A stretch of 64,000 bases of DNA, from contig NZ_LRMM01000020.1 in NCBI RefSeq assembly GCF_001647275.1, positions 17,681 through 81,680 of the forward strand, in the 5' to 3' direction. Of this stretch, positions 1 through 9,329 are shown in pieces; the stretch's first letter is position 1, and the number at the start of each line of letters is the position of its first letter. Under the pieces are notes generated by a model. It ran no database searches and was not told where the DNA came from. It saw nothing but the letters and a program-made list of their open reading frames with translations. A program made the position numbers and the translations under genes. Source of the stretch: Rufibacter ruber (GTDB lineage Bacteria; Bacteroidota; Bacteroidia; Cytophagales; Hymenobacteraceae).

Positions 1-2
1 CC

Positions 3-1181
3 AAATTTTCCCTCGCCGACAAACACCCCTGGGCCCCGGAGAAGCGCGAGCCGTTTACCATTGGGTTCAATCATTTCACCCAGAAATTGCCAGAAATCAC
101 ACCGGCCGCCAAGGCCTACTTCATCAAGCACTTCACCGAGGATATAGTCTGGCAGAACCTGCAGGAGGGCTCGCTCTACTTCTACACCAGGAAACTAGGC
201 GATAAAATGGAGGAGGCCTACACCCAGAACCGCCTCAACCCCGCTCGCCTGAAAAAGCTGTTCCAGCAGCAGTTACAGCAACGGGACATTCGCGCTGGTT
301 TTGCCCTGATTTCTGAAAAACAGGCCAAAAACGCAACCCCAGCAGACTTCAAATACGCCACCCGCTCCTACAATGTGAGCCTTCGCAAGCCCCGGCAACG
401 GGTGCAGGCGTATTTCCCAGACCCTAACCTTGTGTTTCTGCAGCGCATGAAGTGGGTGATTGGCAGCTCTCTGTTGCTCATCGTAACCGCTATCTTCTGC
501 TTCGGCTATACTTTGAAGACCTTGTTCCGGCAGAAGAAGCTGGCCGAGCTCAAGAACGACTTTGTGAACAACATGACCCATGAGCTTAAAACGCCGGTGG
601 CTACCATCAGCCTGGCCGCCGAGGCCATTCAGGCATTTGATTTGAGCAAGGCTTCCGCCGAGGAATATATAAGCATCATTCGGCAGCAGAGCGGCCGGCT
701 GACCGGACTCATTGACCAGATCCTGAAAAGCGTGGCCCTGGAGCAGGAAAGCGTGGCGCTGGAGAAGAAGAGCATCTGTCTGCAGGAATTAGTTGCCGGT
801 GTATTATCACAGCACAGACCGCAGCTGGAACAGGTGTCTGCCACCGTTGAAACCCAGTTCCCCCCTGAGTGCCTCACCGTTACCGCCGACGAGCTGCACC
901 TGGGCAACGTACTGGCTACCCTGCTGGACAATGCCCTGAAATACCGCAACCACCAGCTCCAGCTCCGCCTCTCCCTTTACAAACAGGCCGGGAATGCGGT
1001 ACTGGAAATAGCAGACAACGGGTTGGGCATAGCCCCAGAGCATCAGGTTAAGGTTTTTGAGAAGTTCTACCGGGTGCCGGCTGGCAATGTGCACAACGTG
1101 AAAGGCTACGGCCTGGGCCTCAGCTACGCCAAAGCCATGGCCGAGCGGCACGGCGCACCCTCACCCTCCGGAGCCGGTTAG
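3..1181 (+). CDS. Sensor histidine kinase, 5' end outside window, 3' end frameshifted
   Basis: Membrane-bound two-component sensor kinase, probably phosphorylating the regulator encoded just downstream. The reading frame is open from base 3, so the gene starts before the window; the TTG at 87 is internal. Visible in order: part of a periplasmic sensor region, one membrane segment (about 453-515), the HisKA box MTHELKTPV with the phospho-acceptor His codon at 579, the N-box LLDNALKYR, and the G-boxes ADNGLGIA and GYGLGLSYAK. The normal kinase C-terminus is missing because the frame hits TAG at 1179. A frame displaced by one base continues with GIGTTFLLSIPLA, the expected ending, to TGA at 1252. 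One missing G near 1151-1157 explains this. Kinase identity is secure; whether the shift is real or a read error cannot be told here. Confidence 0.9.
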   Translation, partial: KFSLADKHPWAPEKREPFTIGFNHFTQKLPEITPAAKAYFIKHFTEDIVWQNLQEGSLYFYTRKLGDKMEEAYTQNRLNPARLKKLFQQQLQQRDIRAGFALISEKQAKNATPADFKYATRSYNVSLRKPRQRVQAYFPDPNLVFLQRMKWVIGSSLLLIVTAIFCFGYTLKTLFRQKKLAELKNDFVNNMTHELKTPVATISLAAEAIQAFDLSKASAEEYISIIRQQSGRLTGLIDQILKSVALEQESVALEKKSICLQELVAGVLSQHRPQLEQVSATVETQFPPECLTVTADELHLGNVLATLLDNALKYRNHQLQLRLSLYKQAGNAVLEIADNGLGIAPEHQVKVFEKFYRVPAGNVHNVKGYGLGLSYAKAMAERHGAPSPSGAG

Positions 1182-1223
1182 GCATTGGCACCACCTTCCT
1201 CCTTTCTATTCCGCTTGCGCGCC

Positions 1224-1907
1224 ATGAAGCCCCCGCACCTGTTGTTGCTTGAAGATGAAGTGCCGCTGGCCAAGATTCTGCAGGAAAGCCTCCAGAAACG
1301 CGGCTTCACCGTGACCCATGCCCCAGACGGCCAGCAAGGGCTGGAGCTGTTTCGGCGGCAGCCGTTTGATATCTGCGTGGTTGATGTGATGCTCCCCCTG
1401 CTGGACGGTTTTTCATTTGTGCGGGAAATCAGGAAAGTAGACGGGCAGGTTCCGGTGCTCTTCCTCACGGCCAAGTCCCAGACCCAGGACCTGGTGCAAG
1501 GCTACGCCTCCGGCGGAAATGACTACCTCAAGAAGCCGTTCACCTTAGAGGAGTTGGTGCTGCGCCTCCAGGAACTCCTTCGGCGGCAGCCGCCCAAAGA
1601 AAACCTGAGTGAAACCTTGTTGGTGGGCCGGTACACGTTTCTGCCGCAAAAGCAGGAGTTGTGGCTAGACAAGAAACTGCACGCCAAACTGTCTTACCGC
1701 GAAAGTGAGCTGCTCCTCCTGCTGGTGCAGCACCGCCACCAGGTGCTGGAGCGCAAAACGGTACTGCTGCAGCTCTGGGGCGATGACGGTTTTTTTCAGG
1801 CCCGCACCATGGACGTGTTCCTCACTAAACTGAGAAAGCACCTGCGGGAAGACCCTTCAGTGGAAATTCTGAACATCAGGGGCGTGGGGTACAAGCTGTT
1901 AGCTTAG
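1224..1907 (+). CDS. OmpR/PhoB-family response regulator
   Basis: DNA-binding response regulator of 227 residues, the likely partner of the preceding kinase. The receiver domain shows the acidic pair E10/D11 (LLEDEVP), phospho-acceptor D54 in VVDVMLPLLDG, T82 in FLTAK and K104 in LKKPF. The C-terminal winged helix (about 125-227) ends in the usual MDVFLTKLRKHL and IRGVGYKL elements. The frame is open from 1185, but ATG at 1224 begins MKPPHLLLLEDE and fits the family start. In the corrected frame the kinase would end at 1252, so the two genes would overlap by 29 bases, as expected for a co-transcribed pair. Confidence 0.93.
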   Translation: MKPPHLLLLEDEVPLAKILQESLQKRGFTVTHAPDGQQGLELFRRQPFDICVVDVMLPLLDGFSFVREIRKVDGQVPVLFLTAKSQTQDLVQGYASGGNDYLKKPFTLEELVLRLQELLRRQPPKENLSETLLVGRYTFLPQKQELWLDKKLHAKLSYRESELLLLLVQHRHQVLERKTVLLQLWGDDGFFQARTMDVFLTKLRKHLREDPSVEILNIRGVGYKLLA

Positions 1908-2251
1908 AGCAGGTTTAGATTTGTTTTTTCGCTGCAAGCGGGCTTTACAGGAACCTGACCCGGCGGTTGCCTCACCCCGTGGCGCTGCCAGGCTGCTCAA
2001 TGCCTGCTAGAGGAGAACCTTTTACCCTCCGTTTTTGACTGCAAACTCAAAACGTAGACAAGCGCTTAGTTGGCAGGCACCAGGTTTTCACTCAGTAGAC
2101 GGCTCCCGTTTCCGGGCTGTTTTTGGCAAAACAGGGCAAAACTGGAACTTCTTTAGCTTTTCAGAAGGGCAAAGGAAAAGTTTGCGTTTTGGGCCTGTTT
2201 TTGAAAAAACAGCCCCAAAACGGGAATATTCACTACCTGCTCCCCCACACG
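1908..2251. other. Gene-free gap with two P palindromes
   Basis: Gap between the convergent regulator gene and rodA. Apart from a degenerate P palindrome (about 2108-2145) and a good copy (2185-2222) I see no gene or recognisable signal. Short open frames here cross the palindromes and have no family resemblance. Confidence 0.6.
2185..2222. repeat. P palindrome 2
   Basis: Arms CGTTTTGGGCCTGTTTTT and AAAAACAGCCCCAAAACG. Degenerate P1 lies at about 2108-2145. Confidence 0.75.
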
Positions 2252-3526
2252 CTACCGCCCCAGATCCAGCTTGCGGTGGGCGTCAATGGCCAGCAGAATG
2301 AACAGCAGAATGGTAAATGACCACAAACCGGACCCGCCGTAACTGAAGAACGGCAGCGGAATCCCCACCACCGGCGCCAGGCCAATGGTCATGCCCACGT
2401 TCACCAGAAAGTGGAAGAAAATGATGGAGGCCACGCAGTAGCCGTAGGTGCGGCCAAAGACCGAGCGCTGCCGCTCGGCCACGGTAATGATCCGGATCAG
2501 GAGCCCCATGAACAGCGCAATCAGCACCAGACTGCCAATCCAGCCGTGTTCCTCGCCCACGGTGCAGAAGATAAAGTCAGTGCTTTGCTCGGGCACGAAG
2601 TCAAACTTGGTCTGGGTTCCTTCTAAGAACCCCTTGCCTAAAAACCCGCCAGAGCCAATGGCAATCTTAGACTGGGTTACGTTCCAGCCCACGCCCAGCG
2701 GGTCAATGTCTGGGTCTACCAGTACTTTGATCCGGTTCCGCTGGTGCTCCTGCAGCACGTTCTCCACAAAGAAGTTCACGCTGAACACCACCGCCAGCAC
2801 CGCCACCCAAATACCAATGTAAGGGTACAAAAACCGTTTAATGCGGTGAAAGTTGAACCAGCCGTAGGCCGCCATCAGTACCGTGACGCCCGCTGCCAGG
2901 TACCACTGCGGAATCAGCAGCGTAAGCACGAACACAAACACGCCCACCGCCCCAATGATCAGGATCAACGGCGACATGCCCTCCCGAAAGAACGCCAGGG
3001 TGAACGCGGCAAACACCAGCGCTGACCCCGTCTCATTTTGCAGAATGATGATGGTGGGGGGCAGCAAGGCCAACCCCGCCAGCTTGGCCTGGTCTTTCCA
3101 GTTCTGCTGCCGCAGGTTAATGCTGCTCATGAACTTAGACACCGCCAGCGCCGTGGCAAACTTGGCAAACTCAGCCGGCTGCAGCCTGATAGACTCGGTG
3201 ATCACCAGCCACGACCTGGAGCCTTTAATCTCTGACGCAAACGCCAAGGTACCCAGCAGCAGCAGAATAAAGAACCAGTAGATGACGTAGGCCAAAGAGT
3301 CATACGCCTTGTAGTCAATGGCAAACAACATGACAATGATCACCACTGATGCCCCAATCCAGACCAACTGCTTGCCAGAGTTGAGGGAAAAGTCAAAGAT
3401 GTTGGTCACGTTCTCCGGGTTGTACACCGCGGCGTAAATGTTCATCCAGCCCAGGATCACCATGAGCGCGTACAGGCCAATGGTAATCCAGTCAATGTTC
3501 TGCGTAAGTTTATAGGAAGTCCGCAT
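2252..3526 (-). CDS. rodA: Rod shape-determining SEDS glycosyltransferase RodA
   Basis: SEDS-family peptidoglycan polymerase of 424 residues that works with PBP2 in the elongasome at the inner membrane. It is strongly hydrophobic, with about ten membrane segments. Recognisable SEDS stretches are KGSRSWLVI, QPAEFAKFA, VPEQSTDFIFCTVGEEHG and the C-terminal GIPLPFFSYGGSG. It is the last gene of the minus-strand mreB-mreC-mreD-mrdA-rodA block and starts 9 bases after the mrdA stop, so it is almost certainly co-transcribed. A P palindrome lies beyond the stop. Confidence 0.96.
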   Translation of the reverse strand: MRTSYKLTQNIDWITIGLYALMVILGWMNIYAAVYNPENVTNIFDFSLNSGKQLVWIGASVVIIVMLFAIDYKAYDSLAYVIYWFFILLLLGTLAFASEIKGSRSWLVITESIRLQPAEFAKFATALAVSKFMSSINLRQQNWKDQAKLAGLALLPPTIIILQNETGSALVFAAFTLAFFREGMSPLILIIGAVGVFVFVLTLLIPQWYLAAGVTVLMAAYGWFNFHRIKRFLYPYIGIWVAVLAVVFSVNFFVENVLQEHQRNRIKVLVDPDIDPLGVGWNVTQSKIAIGSGGFLGKGFLEGTQTKFDFVPEQSTDFIFCTVGEEHGWIGSLVLIALFMGLLIRIITVAERQRSVFGRTYGYCVASIIFFHFLVNVGMTIGLAPVVGIPLPFFSYGGSGLWSFTILLFILLAIDAHRKLDLGR

Positions 3527-3535
3527 AGCTTACTG

Positions 3536-5371
3536 TTAATGTCCCCATTTGTAGAAGGCGCCACTGACCATATCATGCTCCCACCGTTTTCTAGCCGGGG
3601 TGGTGATGGAGTCATTCAAATATTTCTCTACCATTAAGCTGGCCATAGGCGCCGCGGCAATGGCCCCGCCCCCCGCGTTTTCCACATATACCGCTATGGC
3701 AATCTTAGGGTCATCTTTGGGCGCGAAGGCAATAAACACCGAGTGGTCTTTGCCGTGGGGGTTCTGCACGGTTCCGGTTTTTCCGCAGATCACTACGCCA
3801 ATGTGGTTCAGCCTGGCATACCGGGCGGTGCCTGATTCTACTACCCGCTGCATACCCTCTACTACCGCTGGGAAATGCCTGGGGTCTACTGAGGTGTAAT
3901 GTTTCTCAGAATACGCTGGCAATGGTTTCCCCTTCTCGCCCACAGACCGCACAATGTGCGGAGTGTAGTAATAGCCGCGGTTGGCAATGGTGGCGGCAAA
4001 ATTGGCCATCTGCAGCGGCGTCACCCCTGTCTCCCCCTGCCCAATGCTCACCGAGTAGATGGTGGGGAATTTCCAGCCTTTGGGCCCGTAGATCTTGTCA
4101 TAGAACTGGGAGTTTGGCATTAAGCCTTTCTTTTCATTAGGCAAGTCAATGCCCAGCTTGGAGGCGAACCCGAAGCTCTTGATATGTTTGTTCCACGCAT
4201 CCAGCCCCAGGTGCGAGTCCTGGAAGACGTTGGCTGACCGGCCTTTGTTCACCACGCTTCTGAACACCTGATAGAAGTACGGGTTGCACGACTGCTCAAT
4301 GGCAATGCCCAGGTTAGACGGGTGCGGGTGACGGTGCGAACATTTTACCAGCGACCAGTTACAGGCATACCCTGTGTTTGGGGTGAGGGTACCTTCCTGC
4401 ATGGCAATGAGCGCCTGCGCCAGCTTAAAGATGGAGCCCGGCGGGTACGTGGCCATGAGAGGCCGGTTGAAGAGCGGCTTCACCGGATCTTTCAACAACT
4501 TCATGTAGTTATTCCCCAGCTCCTTACCAGTCAGGAGCGAAGGGTCATAATAAGGGGCGGAGATCAGGGAGAGTATTTCGCCTGTTTTGGGTTCAATGGC
4601 CACAATACTGCCTGTCTTGCCTTGCATGAGCTTCTCCCCGTATTTCTGCAACTCCAGGTCAATGGTGGTGATCAGGTTCTGCCCGGCCACCGAGAGGGTG
4701 TCATAGGCCCCGTCTTTGAAAGAGCCTTTCTCCAGCCCGCGCACGTTCACCATGGTGTACTTCACCCCGCGCTGCCCCATTAGGTACTGCTCATACTGCC
4801 GCTCAATGCCGCTCACCCCCAGATAATCACCCTGGCGGTAGCCTTTGTAGGCTGAGTCCTCTAACTGCCGCGGGCTGATCTCGCCAATATAGCCCAGCGC
4901 GTGCGCAAGGCTCTGGTGCGGGTAGCCGCGTACCGTACGGGCATTGATGTAAAACCCGGGAAAATCAACCAGGTTGTCTTGAATGGCCGCAAACTCAGCA
5001 TTGGTGAGGCGCTGCAGAAACGGCGACGGCTTGACATAGGAATAGGTTCTGGCGGCCTTGATTTTCTCCCGGTATTCCGGCAGGGTCAACCCCACCAGCT
5101 GGCAGAATTTGAGGGTATCAATGGCTTTGGCTTCTTTGGGCACCACCATCAGGTCATATACCGGCGTGTTCTCTACCAGCAGCTTGCCGTCCCGGTCATA
5201 GATCAGCCCCCTGAACGGATACTGCACCACGCGGCGCATGGCGTTGTTGTCGGCGGCAGTTTTGTAGCTGTCGTCTAAAACCTGTATAAAGAAAAGTTTG
5301 ATGAGATAAACCGCCCCTATTGCAATAAAAATAGCTTGAATGACGTATTTGCGGCCTTCTAAGTACTTCAT
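3536..5371 (-). CDS. mrdA: Penicillin-binding protein 2 (class B transpeptidase)
   Basis: Peptidoglycan DD-transpeptidase of the rod complex, 611 residues. It has one N-terminal membrane anchor (about 11-30), then the PBP dimerisation domain (RGLIYDRDGKLL near 54-65), then the transpeptidase domain. The catalytic motifs are present: S313-x-x-K316 in PPGSIFKL, SCN in EQSCNPYFYQ, and KTG in CGKTGTVQNPHG. Its ATG overlaps the mreD stop by four bases, and rodA follows 9 bases after its own stop, matching the tight pairing of PBP2 with RodA. Confidence 0.96.
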   Translation of the reverse strand: MKYLEGRKYVIQAIFIAIGAVYLIKLFFIQVLDDSYKTAADNNAMRRVVQYPFRGLIYDRDGKLLVENTPVYDLMVVPKEAKAIDTLKFCQLVGLTLPEYREKIKAARTYSYVKPSPFLQRLTNAEFAAIQDNLVDFPGFYINARTVRGYPHQSLAHALGYIGEISPRQLEDSAYKGYRQGDYLGVSGIERQYEQYLMGQRGVKYTMVNVRGLEKGSFKDGAYDTLSVAGQNLITTIDLELQKYGEKLMQGKTGSIVAIEPKTGEILSLISAPYYDPSLLTGKELGNNYMKLLKDPVKPLFNRPLMATYPPGSIFKLAQALIAMQEGTLTPNTGYACNWSLVKCSHRHPHPSNLGIAIEQSCNPYFYQVFRSVVNKGRSANVFQDSHLGLDAWNKHIKSFGFASKLGIDLPNEKKGLMPNSQFYDKIYGPKGWKFPTIYSVSIGQGETGVTPLQMANFAATIANRGYYYTPHIVRSVGEKGKPLPAYSEKHYTSVDPRHFPAVVEGMQRVVESGTARYARLNHIGVVICGKTGTVQNPHGKDHSVFIAFAPKDDPKIAIAVYVENAGGGAIAAAPMASLMVEKYLNDSITTPARKRWEHDMVSGAFYKWGH

Positions 5372-5892
5372 CTAAAACCCCTTGCTCTCCTCTCAAAAAA
5401 TAACATCTGGAAGATCACCAGCACGGCTCCGGTGAACAAAGTACTGATGATTATCTTGGCCAACGTAAACCCGATCAATTTAAATCCATTCAGCTCCAAA
5501 AAAAACAGGGTGAAGTGGTGCACAAAGATCAAAACCATAGCATACGTCAAGAACCAGCGCCACCCCATAGACGTGAGGCTGGCGTTATCAGACACCTCAT
5601 ACCCATCCCTTGGCGTGAGTAGTTTGAGCATTGACGGCCTGAGGTACGCCATGAGTACCGTGGCGGCGGCGTGCATGCCCGCCGTGTCATAAAACAGGTC
5701 AATGGTGATGCCAGACATAAAAGCCAGAATGAGCAACAGCACCTTGTCAATGTCAATGGGCAGGAACAGAATGAAACCTATGTACACAAAGCAGAAACCC
5801 CGGTCATAGAGCACCAGGTTGCGCATGAGCAGGATCTGCAAGCCCATAAGCACCACAAACTGTACTAAATGAATGAACCGGAAACTATTCAT
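5368..5892 (-). CDS. mreD: Rod shape-determining protein MreD
   Basis: Small integral membrane protein of 174 residues, with about five hydrophobic segments and the MreD-like feature LFYDTAGMHAAATVLMAYLRP. It links MreC to the cytoplasmic and membrane parts of the elongasome. Sequence conservation in this family is weak, so the call rests on topology plus position: it overlaps the mreC stop by 8 bases and the mrdA start by 4 bases. Confidence 0.9.
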   Translation of the reverse strand: MNSFRFIHLVQFVVLMGLQILLMRNLVLYDRGFCFVYIGFILFLPIDIDKVLLLILAFMSGITIDLFYDTAGMHAAATVLMAYLRPSMLKLLTPRDGYEVSDNASLTSMGWRWFLTYAMVLIFVHHFTLFFLELNGFKLIGFTLAKIIISTLFTGAVLVIFQMLFFERRARGFR

Positions 5893-6786
5893 CTTCTTCT
5901 GTTACCCCTGATCTGATTTGCAAACTGTCCATTTCCAGCTTGCGTTTGTTTTCCACCACGTACACGTACGCCAGCTTATCAAAGTCAACGCTCAACTTCA
6001 CTTTGATGGTATAGAAACTCTTGTCCAGCTCCTTCCTAACACTGATCACGCGGCCAATCATGATTCCCGGCGGATAAATCCCCCCCGAGCCGGATGTGAC
6101 CACCGAGTCACCTTTGAATACCCTCTCACTCAGCGGAATATAGTGCAGACTGGCGGTCTCCGGGTCTCTGGTATCCCACTTGATAGACCCCAGGCTTCGG
6201 TTTCGTTTCAGCCGCACGGAGATCAGTGTCTGCGAGTGCAGCAGGGAAGTGACCGTGGCATAGTGCCTGGAAACGGCTTTCACCCTGCCTACCACACCCG
6301 TTGACGTGATAACCCCCATCCCGGCACTCACACCCGCCTCAGCGCCAATATTGAGCGTCAGGTGGTTGTTGAGCCGTCTCACAGAGTTGTTGATCACCCT
6401 TGCCGGACGGTAGGTGTAAACGGCGTTGTCCGGCACTCCTTGCCCCAGCGAGTCTCCCGCCAGCAAAGAAGTATCAGCCACCTGAAAGACTGAGTCCCTG
6501 ACTAAGCCCAGGCTGTCATCCTGCTGCTGCTCCTGCAGGTCTGTCAGGCGGGCTCTGAGGCGGCATTCTCAGCGGCCAGCGTCTTGTTGACGTCTGTTAG
6601 CTTGAAATACTCAGAGACCTCGCTCTGGAACTCCAGCACCCGCCCCACATAGTAGTTAGATGACTGGTAAAAGGCGGCATTGTGGTAGGTGTTGCTTCGG
6701 TAGAGCAGGTACAGCGACACGCCCTCCAGCAACAGAAACAACAGGAAAGCCCTAATCCGGAAGATAAACTGAAAGAGTTTCCGCAT
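5885..6786 (-). CDS. mreC: Rod shape-determining protein MreC, broken by an apparent 1-base frameshift
   Basis: Periplasmic scaffold of the rod complex. The N-terminal part (start at 6786) has a short cytoplasmic tail, one membrane segment (AFLLFLLLEGVSLYLLY) and the start of a coiled coil, then stops at TGA 6544. The rest lies in a frame displaced by one base and continues through RLRARLTDLQEQQQDD into the MreC beta domains (RVINNSVRRLNNHLTLN, GVITSTGVVGRVKAVS). The join is at about 6559-6566, where GCC GCC should read GCC CGC. Together the parts give a normal-length MreC of about 300 residues. An essential-type gene in an otherwise intact operon suggests a read error rather than a pseudogene. 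Confidence 0.88.
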
Positions 6787-6837
6787 GGGCGTGCGTAATT
6801 AGAGCTTCTTTAACTTTTTGGGTTTATTGGCGACAAT

Positions 6838-6960
6838 GGGCAAAGTAAAGTTCTGCGGGAGCGGTTTCTGAACCTTGCAGCCGCGCTACAAAGGTGCTAA
6901 AAATGCGAAGGCAGGTTCTTACCGTGGCCATTTGCAGCGCAAAGACAAATTTAAAAAGCC
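6838..6960. repeat. W-family repeat, truncated copy (W1)
   Basis: Gene-free stretch between mreB and mreC matching the 43661-43820 and 51600-51759 repeats from the inner segment (GGTTCT region, GCGCTAC hairpin) to the right end (AGCGCAAAG...AAATTTAAA). The left terminal repeat is missing. Confidence 0.6.
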
Positions 6961-6961
6961 C

Positions 6962-7990
6962 TTAGCTCAACAGCACGTTGCGGAACCCTTCAATATTCTT
7001 GACGGCCGCCCCCGTGCCCCGTACCACCGCGCGCAACGGATCTTCTGCAATGTGAATGGGCAGTTTGGTTTTAGCCGCCAAGCGCTTGTCCAGCCCGCGC
7101 AGCAACGCACCGCCGCCAATCAGGTGAATTCCGTTGTCATAAATATCGGCAGACAGTTCCGGCGGGGCAATCTCCAGCGCCTTCAGCACAGCTTCCTCAA
7201 TCTTAGAAACTGATTTATCCAGCGCAATAGCAATTTCCTGGTAGGTTACTTTAATCACCTTCGGGATACCCGTCATCAAGTCACGGCCCCTGATCTCGAA
7301 GTCGGCGGGTGGGTTGTCCAGCTCGGTCAATACCGCCCCTACTTCAATTTTAATTCGCTCCGCGGAGCGCTCCCCAATCAAGAGGTTGTGCTGGCGGCGC
7401 ATGTGGTCCAGAATGTCTTTGTTGAACACGTCGCCCGCTACGCGGATGGACTGGTCACACACAATCCCGGACAGGGCAATCACGGCAATCTCTGTGGTAC
7501 CGCCCCCTATGTCTACCACCATGGTACCCACGGGTTGCTCCACATCAATGCCAATCCCTATAGCCGCGGCCATGGGCTCCTGGATCATCCAGACCTCGCG
7601 GGCATCTGCGTGCTCAGCTGAGTCTTTTACGGCGCGTTTCTCCACCTCGGTAATGCCAGACGGAATGCAGATCACCATGCGGTAAGACGGCTGAAACAGG
7701 CGTTTCTTGCCTTTGTCAATCATCTTGATCATGCCCCTGATCATCTGCTCGGCGGCGGTAAAGTCAGCAATCACCCCGTCTTTCAGTGGGCGGATGGTCT
7801 TGATGTTTTCGTGGGTTTTCTCGTGCATCTGCATGGCCTCACGGCCCACGGCCAACACTTTGTTGGTGGTGCGGTCAATGGCAATGATAGACGGCTCGTC
7901 TACCACAATTTTATCGTTATGGATGATCAGGGTATTGGCCGTGCCCAAATCAATCGCTATATCGGCAGTGAAAAAATTGAATAATCCCAT
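6962..7990 (-). CDS. mreB: Rod shape-determining protein MreB (bacterial actin)
   Basis: Cytoplasmic actin homologue of 342 residues that forms filaments under the inner membrane and positions the elongasome. The N-terminal amphipathic stretch GLFNFF is followed by phosphate-1 motif DLGTANT (14-20), phosphate-2 VDIGGGTTE and the adenosine motif GGGALLRGLD. Length and motifs are those of a complete MreB. It is the first gene of the minus-strand rod operon, so the promoter should lie in the AT-rich DNA around 7991-8100; I could not find a clean -7 box there. Confidence 0.97.
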   Translation of the reverse strand: MGLFNFFTADIAIDLGTANTLIIHNDKIVVDEPSIIAIDRTTNKVLAVGREAMQMHEKTHENIKTIRPLKDGVIADFTAAEQMIRGMIKMIDKGKKRLFQPSYRMVICIPSGITEVEKRAVKDSAEHADAREVWMIQEPMAAAIGIGIDVEQPVGTMVVDIGGGTTEIAVIALSGIVCDQSIRVAGDVFNKDILDHMRRQHNLLIGERSAERIKIEVGAVLTELDNPPADFEIRGRDLMTGIPKVIKVTYQEIAIALDKSVSKIEEAVLKALEIAPPELSADIYDNGIHLIGGGALLRGLDKRLAAKTKLPIHIAEDPLRAVVRGTGAAVKNIEGFRNVLLS

Positions 7991-8115
7991 TGGGTATCGT
8001 TAGAGTGCTCTGCAGGCAGAGTACTATATATGAAAAATAATTTCTTTACAAGGTACTACTTCCGCGCAAAATTAAGTATTTCCCGTTAATAATTTCTGTT
8101 GGGCGTAAAGCAGTT

Positions 8116-8155
8116 CTGTTTTTAGGCTATTTTTTAGAAAACAGGCCAAAAACAG
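8116..8155. repeat. P palindrome 3
   Basis: CTGTTTTTAGGCTATTTT and GAAAACAGGCCAAAAACAG; arms with two mismatches, upstream of mreB. Confidence 0.7.
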
Positions 8156-8756
8156 GTTCTTCTCTTTCAGGATTTTTGAGAGTGTTGCAGGAGCTATTAA
8201 AGGCATTTGGCTTTGTTGTTTGTTTTACTGTGGCAGGAAGGAGTAGTCTGCTGCTGCTTTAGAAGTTGCTTCTTCAAGTTTCTGGAATGCGTAGTTTGCT
8301 GTTCCCTTCAGAGTATTATCTGCTGCTGCTGCTGAGGCAATTCGTAGTATGTAGTTCCCTTGGCTGGAGCGCTGTTGACTCTGCTTCACGGGCTGTGTTG
8401 TTTCATCTTTTCCGGTAAGCGCTCACGGCCGCGAGGCCCCGTCCTGCCGGTTCGCACTGCTGTTAAAACTAGGCCCTCCGGCCTTGCCGCTCACGCGGCA
8501 CCGTATTAACAGAGGCGCTCACCGTCAGGACTGGTTTAGGTTCCCCTCCTGATCAGCTTCTCCTATTCTTTCTGCCTCTTCAGGTAACAGTGGCTGTTCC
8601 GCTAGCCTGAGCCAAGCTCGTGCTGCGCACATCAGTCAGAGGCAGAACTGTTAAAAGAGGAGTAGCAATGACAGAAGCGAGTACTGGGAGCAGAAGTGCC
8701 GGCAGCTGAAGCAAATAGGAGCAATCTCGTAAGTAGAAGGATTGAAACAGTCATTG

Positions 8757-8795
8757 TGTTTCTGGCCTGTTTTCAGGAAAACAGCCCAGAAACGC
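8757..8795. repeat. P palindrome 4
   Basis: GTGTTTCTGGCCTGTTTTC, then GAAAACAGCCCAGAAACGC; interrupts composite element A. Confidence 0.75.
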
Positions 8796-9231
8796 AATGG
8801 CGGTTTTCTCCCCCTATGGCGCGGAAGTTACTTCCGTGCCTTCTAACGCCAGCTGATACTCCCGCGCTGGCGCGAATCTCCGGAGTCGTGCCTACTGATG
8901 ACGGGCGGTCTCCGGCTGCCCTCGCGGCGCGGCAGCGAAACCAGATATTGCTGCTTCATTCGTGCTGAAGTACCTGAGATGAAAGAAAGGATTCAGAACT
9001 CAGGACTCAAGACTCAGAACTCACTTTGATACTCCCCCTTTGAAGGGGGCGAAGGGGGATGTTTGCACAGGAGGGCGCGCATTGCAGATCAACTCCCTTC
9101 CCGGGAGGGGCAGTGGTGGGTTCCATACACCTGCCCCCGCTGTGCCGCCTGCTCAAAAGCCCTCGTAGCGTCCGGAGGACCTGCGAGCGTCTGGGTCAAC
9201 AACGCCAATACAGCCCGTCACCCACTGCAGC

Positions 9232-9277
9232 TTTCTGTTTCCGGGCTGTTTTTCTGAAAATAGCCCGAAAACAGAAA
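9232..9277. repeat. P palindrome 5
   Basis: Arms TTTCTGTTTCCGGGCTG and TAGCCCGAAAACAGAAA, next to the purH terminator. Confidence 0.75.
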
Positions 9278-9312
9278 GCCCCAGCTACTACAAGGGTAGC
9301 TGGGGCTTTCAA
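9275..9312 (-). terminator. Rho-independent terminator of purH
   Basis: Hairpin with the 11-base arms AGCCCCAGCTA and TAGCTGGGGCT, followed on the minus strand by TTTCTGTTTTC. It lies 18 bases past the purH stop and abuts palindrome P5. Confidence 0.8.
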
Positions 9313-9329
9313 CATCAATACAAGTGAGA

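Larger units (their letters stand above)
8200..9277 (-). repeat. Composite non-coding element A (P5-Q1-Y-X1-S1-L1)
   Basis: Gene-free DNA built from repeat modules that recur elsewhere. Read on the minus strand the order is P5 (9232-9277), Q1 (9131-9200), Y (about 9065-9130), X1 (9029-9062), S1 (about 8870-8930), P4 inserted at 8757-8795, and L1 (about 8200-8650). L1 contains the 88-bp module between two GCGCTCAC copies (8419-8426 and 8515-8522). Open frames here are short and differ between copies, so it does not look protein-coding. Confidence 0.75.
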
